The notes under the pieces are model-generated. The model worked only from the letters and a program-made list of their open reading frames with translations. It did no database searches and was not told where the DNA came from. This document shows, piece by piece, positions 10,075 through 17,969 of a DNA stretch of 64,000 bases (positions are counted from its first letter, which is position 1; each line of letters begins with the position of its first letter). The translations under genes were made by a program, and so were the position numbers. Source of the stretch: CAYSLU01 sp964431965 (GTDB lineage: Bacteria; Verrucomicrobiota; Kiritimatiellia; CAIKKV01; CAYSLU01); the NCBI GenBank assembly GCA_964431965.1, contig CAYSLU010000018.1, forward strand, positions 3,920 to 67,919. The letters run 5' to 3'.

Positions 10075-11524
10075 GATCAAGCTGTCCGAAAAGGGCCGGA
10101 TCAAGGACATTAAGAACATTATTGTCCGCGTCACCGGTCTGTCCTCCTGTCTGAACGGCCAGATTCTCGACCTCGGTCGCGATGTCAAGGGCATCGTGAT
10201 GGGGTTCGACGAGGAGGAGGTGCTCGCGCTGGTCCTGGGCGACGAAGGCAAGCTTCGCATGGGCCAGGAGGTGTCCGGCATCAGCGAGCCCTTCGCCATA
10301 CCGGTCGGCTACCGCTTTCTCGGTCGCATGGTCGACGCGCTCTGCCTGCCGTGCGACGAGCACGGGCCGATTCCGTCGGAGGAGCAGTGCGCGGTATTCC
10401 GCGATTCGCCGCCGATCATGAGCCGGTCGCCAATCGACCGGTTCCTCTGCACCGGCACGCGGATGATCGATGCCCTGATTCCCCTCGGCAAGGGGCAGCG
10501 TCAGCTGGTGATCGGGGACCGCATGACGGGTAAGACGTCGGTCGCCGTGGACACGATCCTGAGCCAGAAGGGGCGCGAGGTCATCTGCATCTACTGCTGC
10601 ATCGGGAAGTCCGTATCGGCCCTGGAGAAGGCGGTGGGGACGATCAACCGGGCTGGCTGCCTCGACTACACGATCGTGATGGTCGCGACGGACAACGCCC
10701 CTGCCGGCGAGCAGTACCTGGTGCCGTTTTCGGCCGCGACGATGGGGGACTTCTTCGCCCGGAGCGGGCGTGATGTCGTGGTCGTGTTCGACGACCTGAC
10801 GAAGCACGCCTGGGCCTACCGGCAGCTGTCGCTGCTTCTGGAGCGCCCGCCCGGCCGAGAGGCGTATCCGGGCGACATCTTCTACATCCAGACCCAGCTC
10901 ATGGAGCGGGCGGGCCGGTACAACCAGGAGAACGGCGGCGGCTCGATGACGTTTCTCGGGATCGCGGAGACGCTGCAGGGCGACCTCACCGGCTATATCC
11001 CGTCGAACCTCATCTCGATGTGCGACGGCCAGTTCTTCCTGAGCACCGCGCTGTACGCCGAAGGCCAGCGTCCGGCGATCGACCTCGCCTATTCGGTTTC
11101 GATCGTGGGCGGCAAGGCCCAGCCGCCGGTGCTGAAGCGGCTGTCCGCCACGCTTCGCTCGGAGTACGCGCGGTATGTGGAACTGGTGAAGATCAGCCGA
11201 CTCCAGAGCGCCCTGTCCAGGGAGGCCGAGCGTATCCTGCGGAAGGGCGAGGCGATCCTGGCCTCTTTTCAGCAGGGGCAGAACGAGCCGAGCTCGCTGA
11301 TCGAGCAGGTGGTGCTGCTCTACATGCTGCGGCGCGGCGTCATCTCCGACCTGTCGTCGGACGACCGCGAGATCCTCCGCCGGGAGATCATGGCGTTCGT
11401 GCAGCAGCGCAACGACAGCGTCATCATGGCGATCAACGAGCAGACCGATCTCACGCCCGAGCTCGAGAAGGCGCTGGATGATCTGACGACGGGCTACCTG
11501 GCGGCTCGGCGCGAGGCGAAGTGA
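10037..11524 (+). CDS. F-type ATPase alpha subunit, copy 2 (arginine finger replaced by Ile)
   Basis: This 495-residue alpha paralogue has P-loop GDRMTGKT at 160-167 and retains 'FDDLTKHAWAYRQ', 'YPGDIFYIQT' and the C-terminal helical domain. At the position of the conserved alpha arginine finger it reads 'YSVSIVGG', with Ile356 (codon ATC at 11102-11104) where alpha1 has Arg349. It is clearly homologous to alpha1 throughout but extensively diverged, so it is not a recent duplicate. The start ATG lies inside alpha1 and is preceded by GGGAGGG with good spacing. It may occupy some alpha positions in a mixed hexamer, replace alpha1 under other conditions, or belong to a distinct complex; the sequence cannot decide. 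Interfaces containing it should be catalytically weakened, going by established F1 mechanism. Confidence 0.9.
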   Translation: MSSSGASRIAPFKIKLSEKGRIKDIKNIIVRVTGLSSCLNGQILDLGRDVKGIVMGFDEEEVLALVLGDEGKLRMGQEVSGISEPFAIPVGYRFLGRMVDALCLPCDEHGPIPSEEQCAVFRDSPPIMSRSPIDRFLCTGTRMIDALIPLGKGQRQLVIGDRMTGKTSVAVDTILSQKGREVICIYCCIGKSVSALEKAVGTINRAGCLDYTIVMVATDNAPAGEQYLVPFSAATMGDFFARSGRDVVVVFDDLTKHAWAYRQLSLLLERPPGREAYPGDIFYIQTQLMERAGRYNQENGGGSMTFLGIAETLQGDLTGYIPSNLISMCDGQFFLSTALYAEGQRPAIDLAYSVSIVGGKAQPPVLKRLSATLRSEYARYVELVKISRLQSALSREAERILRKGEAILASFQQGQNEPSSLIEQVVLLYMLRRGVISDLSSDDREILRREIMAFVQQRNDSVIMAINEQTDLTPELEKALDDLTTGYLAARREAK

Positions 11525-11528
11525 CGCT

Positions 11529-11759
11529 ATGATCCAGGTGACCGTGCTAAGCGCCAAGGCGGTGCTGTTCGAAGGGCAGGCGTGGAGCCTGTTCCTGCCC
11601 GGGGATCAGGGCGAGTTCGAGGTGCTGACGCACCACGCCCCGATTGTGAGTCTGCTGCGGTCCGGTCGGGTGGTGATCGATTGGGAGAAGAGCATACCGA
11701 TCCAGAGGGGCATGATGCAGTTCCACGATAACGAGTGCGTCATCCTGATAGAGGAATAG
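11529..11759 (+). CDS. atpC: F-type ATPase epsilon subunit, short form
   Basis: The 76-residue product matches only the N-terminal beta-sandwich of epsilon, including 'LFLPGDQGEFEVLTHHAPIV' and a final strand ending ILIEE. The C-terminal helix-turn-helix that inhibits ATP hydrolysis in many bacteria is absent, so the enzyme should lack epsilon-type latch inhibition. It lies five bases after alpha2 and eight before the c subunit, an unusual place, because atpC normally follows atpD. Confidence 0.88.
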   Translation: MIQVTVLSAKAVLFEGQAWSLFLPGDQGEFEVLTHHAPIVSLLRSGRVVIDWEKSIPIQRGMMQFHDNECVILIEE

Positions 11760-11767
11760 ACGGGTCC

Positions 11768-11980
11768 ATGCGCAACATCGTCATCATTCTGGTCATGTTC
11801 GTGACCATTCTGGGGCCCTCGGCCGTGATCGCGGCCATCGGCTACGCCAGCATCCGGGCCCTGGGGCGGAACCCGTCGGCGGCCAACAAGATCCTGCAGG
11901 CGATGATCGTGTCCCTGGTGTTTGCGGAGTCGATCGCCGTGATCGCGCTGCTTATTCTGTTTCAGCTTCTGGGAAGGTAG
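11768..11980 (+). CDS. atpE: F-type ATPase subunit c
   Basis: This is a 70-residue hairpin of two hydrophobic helices joined by the polar loop R34-N35-P36. The ion-binding carboxylate is Glu54 in 'LVFAESIAVI', exactly 20 residues after the loop arginine as in other c subunits. Ser follows the Glu, as in Na+-binding rings, but the helix-1 glutamine of those rings is Ile21 here, so ion specificity cannot be called. The start is the internal ATG that gives normal c length; a longer upstream reading adds only polar residues. A c ring is encoded although no subunit a gene is present in the cluster. Confidence 0.92.
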   Translation: MRNIVIILVMFVTILGPSAVIAAIGYASIRALGRNPSAANKILQAMIVSLVFAESIAVIALLILFQLLGR

Positions 11981-12007
11981 ACGGCCCGAGCAACCGGAGA
12001 GAAAGCC

Positions 12008-12736
12008 ATGCCCGTATATTTTATTGTCGCGCAGGTGGTGATGTTCGCGGTGATGGTGCTCGTGCTCAAGCGGATCCTGCTGAGCGATACGATGAACGCC
12101 GTGAGCCGCCTGCGGGAGGTCGAGTCCGAGGTCACGAAGAAGGAGGAGTCGGTTCGCCGCCGCATCGAGGAGCACGAGAAGGAGTTCCAGCGCAAGAGCG
12201 CGGAAGCGCGTGAGGCGCTGACTCGCGATCGCGACACGTCCGAGCGGGAGCTGGCCAAGATCAAGGACGCGATGCTGGGCGATGCCAAGCGCGAGAGCGA
12301 TCGGATCATCGGCGAGGCCCAGATCAACAAGGACAAGCTGCGGCGCGAGATCTTCGACGAGATGATGACGACCGCCATCGACTTCTCCGCCCAGGTGTTC
12401 GACCTGGTGTTCAGCGAAAAGACGGGCAGCGCGCTCAACCGCCAGTTCGTCGACGAGCTGATCGAGGCGATGGAAGGGCTGGACGAAAGCACGGTCACAA
12501 TCGAAGCCGGCGAGGGCGAGGTGATCGCGAGCCACCCGCTGGAAACCGCGCAGCGCAAGCGGATGGAGGATGTGCTGACCCGCAAGTTCGGCCGCGATTT
12601 CAAGATTGCGGAGAAGGTGGACCCGAAGCTGCTGGCCGGCTTGATCATCCGGCTGGGCGGGCTGGAGATCGACGGCAGCCTCCTCAGCCGGTTCCACGAG
12701 GCGGCGGCCGAGGTGAAGAAGCGCAAGAAGGCGTGA
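12008..12736 (+). CDS. atpFH: F-type ATPase b-delta fusion subunit
   Basis: The 242-residue protein starts with one membrane helix (about 3-20), followed by a long charged coiled coil (about 30-120) as in subunit b. The C-terminal part ends in 'KVDPKLLAGLIIRLGG' and 'IDGSLLSRF', the signature of the delta/OSCP C-terminal domain. The peripheral stalk and its F1-binding cap are therefore one chain, as known for mycobacterial AtpFH. The ATG has GGAGAGAAAG upstream. No separate atpF or atpH is seen nearby. Confidence 0.85.
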   Translation: MPVYFIVAQVVMFAVMVLVLKRILLSDTMNAVSRLREVESEVTKKEESVRRRIEEHEKEFQRKSAEAREALTRDRDTSERELAKIKDAMLGDAKRESDRIIGEAQINKDKLRREIFDEMMTTAIDFSAQVFDLVFSEKTGSALNRQFVDELIEAMEGLDESTVTIEAGEGEVIASHPLETAQRKRMEDVLTRKFGRDFKIAEKVDPKLLAGLIIRLGGLEIDGSLLSRFHEAAAEVKKRKKA

Positions 12737-12755
12737 TGAGCGGGGGGGATGCGGC

Positions 12756-13679
12756 ATGCAGGTGGCGGAGGTCAGGCGAGAGCTGCGATTCAACAGCGAG
12801 CTGTTGATCCTGATCGACACGCTGAAGAACATCGCGGGCTCGCAGTACCATCTGCTGGAGAAGGAGAAGCGGCTCCGGTTCGAGCGGTTCATGCAGTCGT
12901 TCGGCCACTTTTTCCGGCTGATGCACCTCGCGGACGTCGAGGATGCGTTTGTGAGGGTCGCGTCGGATGTGCTGGGAGTCGTGGTGGTGACATCCGACGC
13001 CGGATTCATGGGCGGCCTGAACACCGGCGTCGTGGAAACGGCGCTCGAGCAGCAGCGGGGACGGTCCGTCGAACAGATGCACTTCATGGTGGTGGGCGAG
13101 AAGGGCGCCATGCTGTTCGGTGACACGAAGCACCCGTTCAAGCCGTTTGCCGGAGTGACGAACGAGACGCGCTACGAGCGGGCGGTTGAGGTCCGGGACT
13201 ACATCGCTCAGGAGGTGCGCGAGCGGCGCATCGGGAAGGTGGTGGCGGTGTATCCGCGCCCCCTCTCGTTCAGCCGGCAGGTCATCGAGGTGACGAGCCT
13301 GCTGCCGTGCGCCGAGGTGTTCGAGCACGCGGAGGTGGCGGCGCGCAAGCGGGGCGTCGTGGCGACGAGCCGGCGCGTGATCATCGAGTCGACGGAGAAG
13401 GATATGGCGGCCTACCTCGCGGGCGTCTGGATGACCGCGAAGCTGTACGAGGCCTTTGAGGACGGCAAGCTTGCCGAGTACGCGGCCAGGGCGATGCACC
13501 TCGAGGGCAGCGTTCAGAAGCTGCAGAAGGATAACAAGACGCTTAAGTATCAGTTCTTCCGGGCGGCGCACGAGCAGGTGGACAAGGGCATGCGCGAGAC
13601 GTTTTCGTCCAAGAAGCTGAAAGAGTCCAAGGACCGGAAGGCCGAGCTCCGCGAAGATGCTGCAGGAAGGGGCGAATGA
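12756..13679 (+). CDS. atpG: F-type ATPase gamma subunit (divergent)
   Basis: The 307-residue protein has gamma-like N- and C-terminal coiled-coil helices ('LIDTLKNIAGSQYHLLEKE' and 'AARAMHLEGSVQKLQKDNK') flanking a Rossmann-like domain with 'TSDAGFMGGLNTG', equivalent to the gamma motif SDRGLCGGLN. The C-terminus has an extra charged tail after the usual gamma end. It is preceded by a strong GGGGGGGAT ribosome-binding stretch and abuts atpD (TGA-T-ATG). It should form the rotor shaft between the c ring and the alpha-beta hexamer. Confidence 0.85.
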   Translation: MQVAEVRRELRFNSELLILIDTLKNIAGSQYHLLEKEKRLRFERFMQSFGHFFRLMHLADVEDAFVRVASDVLGVVVVTSDAGFMGGLNTGVVETALEQQRGRSVEQMHFMVVGEKGAMLFGDTKHPFKPFAGVTNETRYERAVEVRDYIAQEVRERRIGKVVAVYPRPLSFSRQVIEVTSLLPCAEVFEHAEVAARKRGVVATSRRVIIESTEKDMAAYLAGVWMTAKLYEAFEDGKLAEYAARAMHLEGSVQKLQKDNKTLKYQFFRAAHEQVDKGMRETFSSKKLKESKDRKAELREDAAGRGE

Positions 13680-13680
13680 T

Positions 13681-15078
13681 ATGACCGAGCAGGACGTGAT
13701 CTCCAAGAAAGGGCGCGTCGTGGCCGTCCAGGGGCCCGTCGTGGACGTGAAATTCGATTCTGTGGAGGACATCCCCGACCTGTACGAGACGGTGATCACG
13801 CGGACGTTTGACCGCCGCGAGGTCACGCTCGAGGTCGCGGAGCACCTGGAGGGCAACATTGCCCGGTGCGTCGCTTTGGCCTCGACGCTGAACTTGCAGC
13901 GGAACGCGCCGGCGACGGTGACGGGCCACCCGCTGACGATTCCCGTCGGCAACGAGCTCTTCGGCCGGATCATCAACGTGATGGGCGATCCGATCGACGG
14001 CAAGGGCCCGATCGCCGCCAAGGAGTACCGATCGATCCATCGGGACGTCAGCAAGCTGAAGATGGACGTCGGCGGGCTTGCGGGCACGAAGCCGGTCGTG
14101 CTGGAGACCGGGATCAAGGTGATGGACCTTCTCTTCCCCGTGGTCAAGGGCGGCAAGACGGGCGTGGTCGGCGGGGCCGCGCTCGGCAAGACGCTCATCA
14201 CGCTCGAGCTCATCCACAATATCGTAGAGGAGCATGAAGGCGCGTGCGTGTTCGTCGGCGTCGGCGAGCGCATCCGCGAGGGCAACGAGCTGTACTACGA
14301 GTTCGAGCGCGAGAAGATCCTGGACAAGGTCATGATGGTGTTCGGGCAGATGGATGAGCCGCCCGGCGCGCGCTTCGAGGTCATCAAGACCGGCATCACG
14401 CTCGCGGAGTGGCTGCACGACCAGAACAAGGATGTGCTGCTGTTCATCGACAACGTGTTCCGCTTCGTCCAGGCCGGCGCCGAGATCTCCACCCTGATGG
14501 GGCGCGTGCCGTCGGAGACCGGCTATCAGCCCACGCTGGCCTCGGAAGTCGGCGACTTCCACGAGCGCATCAAGTCGTCCGGGCGTGGATCGATCTCCGC
14601 CTTCGAGGCGGTGTTCGTGCCCGCCGACGACCTGACCGACCCGGCGGTGGTGGCGATCTTCAGCTACCTCGACTCGGTGCTGGTGCTGTCGCGCGAGCGC
14701 ATTCAGCTGGGCCTCTATCCCGCGATCGATCCGCTCACGTCCTCATCATCGACCCTGGACGTGGCGATCATCGGGCAGCGGCACTTCGACGTTGCCCAGG
14801 AGACGCTGCGCGTGCTCACGAAGTACGATGAGCTCCGCCGGATCGTGGCGGTCATCGGCATCGACGAGCTGTCCCGGGCCGACCGGACGCTCTACGACCG
14901 GGCGCGGAAGCTCCAGAACTTCATGACTCAGCCCTTCTTCACGGCGGAGGCGTACACGGGCAAGAAGGGGCAGTACGTGCCGGTGAAGGATACGATCGAG
15001 GGATGCGAGAAGATCATCGACGGCCGCGTGGACGACCGGGACGAGCGGGAGTTCTACCTCATCGGGAAAGTCGAATAG
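13681..15078 (+). CDS. atpD: F-type ATPase beta subunit (catalytic)
   Basis: The 465-residue beta subunit has P-loop GGAALGKT at 164-171 and the catalytic glutamate Glu196 in GVGERIREGN. It keeps 'GQMDEPPGARF', 'LFIDNVFRF' and the adenine-pocket Tyr in 'LGLYPAIDPL', so it should hydrolyse or synthesise ATP. The DELSEED loop that pushes gamma reads DELSRAD, losing two acidic residues. The start is the ATG after the gamma stop with GGGGCGAA upstream. It lies last in the cluster, ten bases before gspE, which suggests cotranscription of the two systems. Confidence 0.95.
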   Translation: MTEQDVISKKGRVVAVQGPVVDVKFDSVEDIPDLYETVITRTFDRREVTLEVAEHLEGNIARCVALASTLNLQRNAPATVTGHPLTIPVGNELFGRIINVMGDPIDGKGPIAAKEYRSIHRDVSKLKMDVGGLAGTKPVVLETGIKVMDLLFPVVKGGKTGVVGGAALGKTLITLELIHNIVEEHEGACVFVGVGERIREGNELYYEFEREKILDKVMMVFGQMDEPPGARFEVIKTGITLAEWLHDQNKDVLLFIDNVFRFVQAGAEISTLMGRVPSETGYQPTLASEVGDFHERIKSSGRGSISAFEAVFVPADDLTDPAVVAIFSYLDSVLVLSRERIQLGLYPAIDPLTSSSSTLDVAIIGQRHFDVAQETLRVLTKYDELRRIVAVIGIDELSRADRTLYDRARKLQNFMTQPFFTAEAYTGKKGQYVPVKDTIEGCEKIIDGRVDDRDEREFYLIGKVE

Positions 15079-15088
15079 GGAGGCTCCG

Positions 15089-16738
15089 ATGCCGTCTAGG
15101 CTGGCCGATTTGCTCCTGGAGCGGGGGCTGCTGACCCCGGAGCAGCTGGAGCGTGCCCAAGCGCTTTCCCGGGGGGGGCAGGGGTCGCTCGCCGGCGTCC
15201 TCGTCCGGGAGCGGCTGGTGCCCGAGGAGGTGCTGCTCCGGATTCTCGCGGAGCAGAACGGCCTCCCGTTCGTCAGCCTCAAGGACACGCCCGTCGATGA
15301 GGCCGCCGTGCGCAGCTTCGCGCCGAAGCTCGCCGCCCATTACCGAGTCATGCCGATCCGCATCGACAGCGGGGTCCTGACGCTGGCCGTTTCCAATCCC
15401 TTCGACATGGCGGCCACCGAGGACATCGAGACCAACCTCGGCTACCGGGTGGAGCGGGTGCTCGCGTGCGCCGCCGACATTGCCGAAGCCATCCGACGGC
15501 ACTACGGCGTCGGCGCCGACACGGTCGAGCGCATGCTGTCCGATCACTCTCATCGCGAGGAAGACGTGGCGGTCGAGGAGGCGCCGGACCTCGAGAAGCT
15601 GGCCGAGGACGCCTCCGTGATCCGGCTCGTCAACCAGCTGTTTCACCAGGCGATCACGGACCGGGCGACCGATATCCACTTCGAGGTGCAGCGGGACGGG
15701 GTCGTGGTCCGCCGTCGGATCGACGGGATGCTGCACGACACGGCGGTCCCCCGCGAGATCAGCCGCTTCTATCCGGCCATCGTATCGCGGATCAAGCTCA
15801 TGGCCCGCCTCAACATCGTCGAGCGGCGCATGCCGCAGGACGGCCGGGCCCGCGTCCGCATCGGGCGAAGCGAGTACGATCTCCGCGTCTCCGTCGTTCC
15901 GGCTCTGCACGGCGAGGACATCGTCATCCGGATCCTTCCCACGACCATGCTGTTCAGCCTGGAGCAGCTCGGATTCTCCCCCCGGCATCGGGCCCGTCTG
16001 GAGGAGCTGCTGAAGCAGCCCCACGGAATCCTCTTTGTCACCGGGCCCACCGGCAGCGGCAAGAGCACGACCCTCTACGCCTGCCTGAGCCGGCTCAATA
16101 CGCGCGACCGGAAGATCATCACGATCGAGGACCCGGTCGAGTATGAGCTCCCCGGCATCACCCAGACGCAGGTGAATCCGAAGATCGACCTGACCTTCGC
16201 GCGGGCGCTGCGCAGCATGCTGCGACACGATCCCGACATCATGATGGTCGGGGAGGTCCGCGACCGGGAGACGGCCGACGTCACCATCCAGACGGCGCTG
16301 ACGGGGCACCTCGTCTTCAGCACGCTGCACACGAACGACGCGGCGAGTGCGGCCGTCCGTCTGATCGACATGGGGATCGATCCGTACCTGGTGACCTCCA
16401 CGGTCCGCGCGTTCATCGCCCAGCGCCTGGTCCGGGTGATCTGCCCGGCGTGCCGGGAGCGTATCCCGGGGAGCGCCAGCGCCTCGTTCCGGGGGCGGGG
16501 CTGCGCGCAGTGCAGCCAGACCGGCTACTCCGGGCGGGTTGCCATCGGGGAGATCCTGCCCATGGAGCGGGGGGTGGAGGAGCTCATCCTCAAGCGGGCT
16601 TCGGCCACGGAGATCCGGGACCGAGCCGTGGCGCTCGGGATGACCACGCTGGCGCAGGACGGTTGGGAGAAGGTTGTCCAAGGGGTCACCACGGCCGACG
16701 AGGTCCTGCGCGTGACCTTTGTGCAGCCGGACGCCTGA
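15089..16738 (+). CDS. gspE: Type II secretion/type IV pilus assembly ATPase GspE
   Basis: The 549-residue protein has an N-terminal MshEN/T2SSE_N domain ('LADLLLERGLLTPEQLERA') and the secretion-ATPase core with Walker A GPTGSGKS at 319-326. Asp box 'TIEDPVEYELPG' and 'DPDIMMVGEVRD' (Walker B) follow, then the His box 'STLHTNDA'. A four-Cys zinc motif (CPAC ... CAQC) occurs near residue 450. It is a hexameric cytoplasmic motor energising pseudopilus assembly. GGGAGG precedes the ATG. It heads the gsp-like genes immediately after atpD. Confidence 0.95.
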   Translation: MPSRLADLLLERGLLTPEQLERAQALSRGGQGSLAGVLVRERLVPEEVLLRILAEQNGLPFVSLKDTPVDEAAVRSFAPKLAAHYRVMPIRIDSGVLTLAVSNPFDMAATEDIETNLGYRVERVLACAADIAEAIRRHYGVGADTVERMLSDHSHREEDVAVEEAPDLEKLAEDASVIRLVNQLFHQAITDRATDIHFEVQRDGVVVRRRIDGMLHDTAVPREISRFYPAIVSRIKLMARLNIVERRMPQDGRARVRIGRSEYDLRVSVVPALHGEDIVIRILPTTMLFSLEQLGFSPRHRARLEELLKQPHGILFVTGPTGSGKSTTLYACLSRLNTRDRKIITIEDPVEYELPGITQTQVNPKIDLTFARALRSMLRHDPDIMMVGEVRDRETADVTIQTALTGHLVFSTLHTNDAASAAVRLIDMGIDPYLVTSTVRAFIAQRLVRVICPACRERIPGSASASFRGRGCAQCSQTGYSGRVAIGEILPMERGVEELILKRASATEIRDRAVALGMTTLAQDGWEKVVQGVTTADEVLRVTFVQPDA

Positions 16739-16754
16739 GGCCCGGGGGGCGCTT

Positions 16755-17969
16755 ATGCCGGTCTACGTCTACAGGGCCAAGAAGGGGCCGGTCGAAACCG
16801 TCGAGGGCGAGCTGGCCGCCGACCGGCCGGCCGCCGCGCTTGCCCGCATCGAGGGCATGGGGCTGGTGCCCGTCTGGGTTCGCGAAAAGGCGTCCGTCGC
16901 CGCCGATGGCGTCGCCCGGACCCGGGGCCGAGTCCGATCGCGTGACATCAACACGTTTACGCGCCAGCTCGCCGGTCTGCTTCGATCCGGCGTGCCGATT
17001 CTCAAGAGCCTGGCCACGATAGCCCAGCAGGCCGAGAGCGCGCCCTTCCGGGTTGTGCTGGGCGACCTGGAGGCCATGGTTCGCGACGGTCGCATGCTGT
17101 CGGAGGCGCTGGTGAAGTACCCGGCGCTGTTCTCGCCGCTCTACGTGAACATGGTTCGCTCCGGCGAATCCGGCGGCGTGCTGGACGTGATCCTGCTCCG
17201 CCTGGCGGATGCGCGCGAGCGCGACGAGGAGCTGATCGCGCGCGTGCGCGGGGCATTGGCCTACCCGGCGCTGGTGCTGGGCGTGGGATTGGCCACGGTG
17301 CTGGTCATGATGGTGTTCTTTCTTCCGCGCGTCGTCGGCGTGCTCCAGAGCACGCACCAGGCGCTTCCGATGCCGACCCGGATCCTGATGGGTGCCAGCC
17401 GGATCGCGACCCAGTACTGGTACTGGGTCGCGGCGCTTGGCGTTCTGGGGTGGGGTGCCGCGCGCCGGCTGGTGGCGTCCGAGCGGGGCCGGCTGACGTG
17501 GGATCGAGCGGCCCTGCGGTTGCCCGTCGTCGGGCGGTTCATGCGAGACGCCGACATCGCCCGGTTCTCCCGCACGCTGGAGCTGCTCGTGCGGACCGAC
17601 ATCCCGATCGACCGCGCCCTTCAGCTGAGCACCAACACGCTCTCGAATGCGGCCCTGCGGAGCGAGTTCGATCAGGTGCGGCGCGACACCGTCCAGATGG
17701 GGCATCCGATCGCATCCGGACTCCGACGCGCCCGGAACATCCCGCCGTTCGTCGCCAGCATGGTGGCCGTGGGAGAGGAGAGCGGGCGGTTGGACGAGAG
17801 CCTCGCGGAGGTCGGGACGTTCTACGAGCGCGAGCTGGACCGGGGCCTTCGCATGGCGACGTCGCTTCTCGAGCCGGCCCTGATTCTGATCGTCGGAACG
17901 GTGGTCGGGTTCATCGTCTTCGCCATGCTTCTGCCCATCTTCCAGATCGGTCAGTCGGTGGGCGGATGA
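16755..17969 (+). CDS. gspF: Inner-membrane platform protein GspF/PilC
   Basis: The 404-residue protein has the short 'MPVYVYRAKK' N-terminus typical of GspF and two T2SSF domains (about 70-195 and 270-395). Each includes 'FTRQLAGLLRSGVPIL'-like sequence and 'GEESGRLDESL'. Three hydrophobic segments are expected near 170-200, 220-240 and the C-terminus ('LILIVGTVVGFIVFAMLLP'). It anchors the GspE motor at the inner membrane. The stop overlaps the next start (ATGA). Confidence 0.94.
   Translation: MPVYVYRAKKGPVETVEGELAADRPAAALARIEGMGLVPVWVREKASVAADGVARTRGRVRSRDINTFTRQLAGLLRSGVPILKSLATIAQQAESAPFRVVLGDLEAMVRDGRMLSEALVKYPALFSPLYVNMVRSGESGGVLDVILLRLADARERDEELIARVRGALAYPALVLGVGLATVLVMMVFFLPRVVGVLQSTHQALPMPTRILMGASRIATQYWYWVAALGVLGWGAARRLVASERGRLTWDRAALRLPVVGRFMRDADIARFSRTLELLVRTDIPIDRALQLSTNTLSNAALRSEFDQVRRDTVQMGHPIASGLRRARNIPPFVASMVAVGEESGRLDESLAEVGTFYERELDRGLRMATSLLEPALILIVGTVVGFIVFAMLLPIFQIGQSVGG

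Noticed and set aside
11768..11980. Na+-specific c ring
   Set aside because: Ser follows the key Glu as in Na+ rings, but the helix-1 Gln is missing (Ile21), so the case is not supported.
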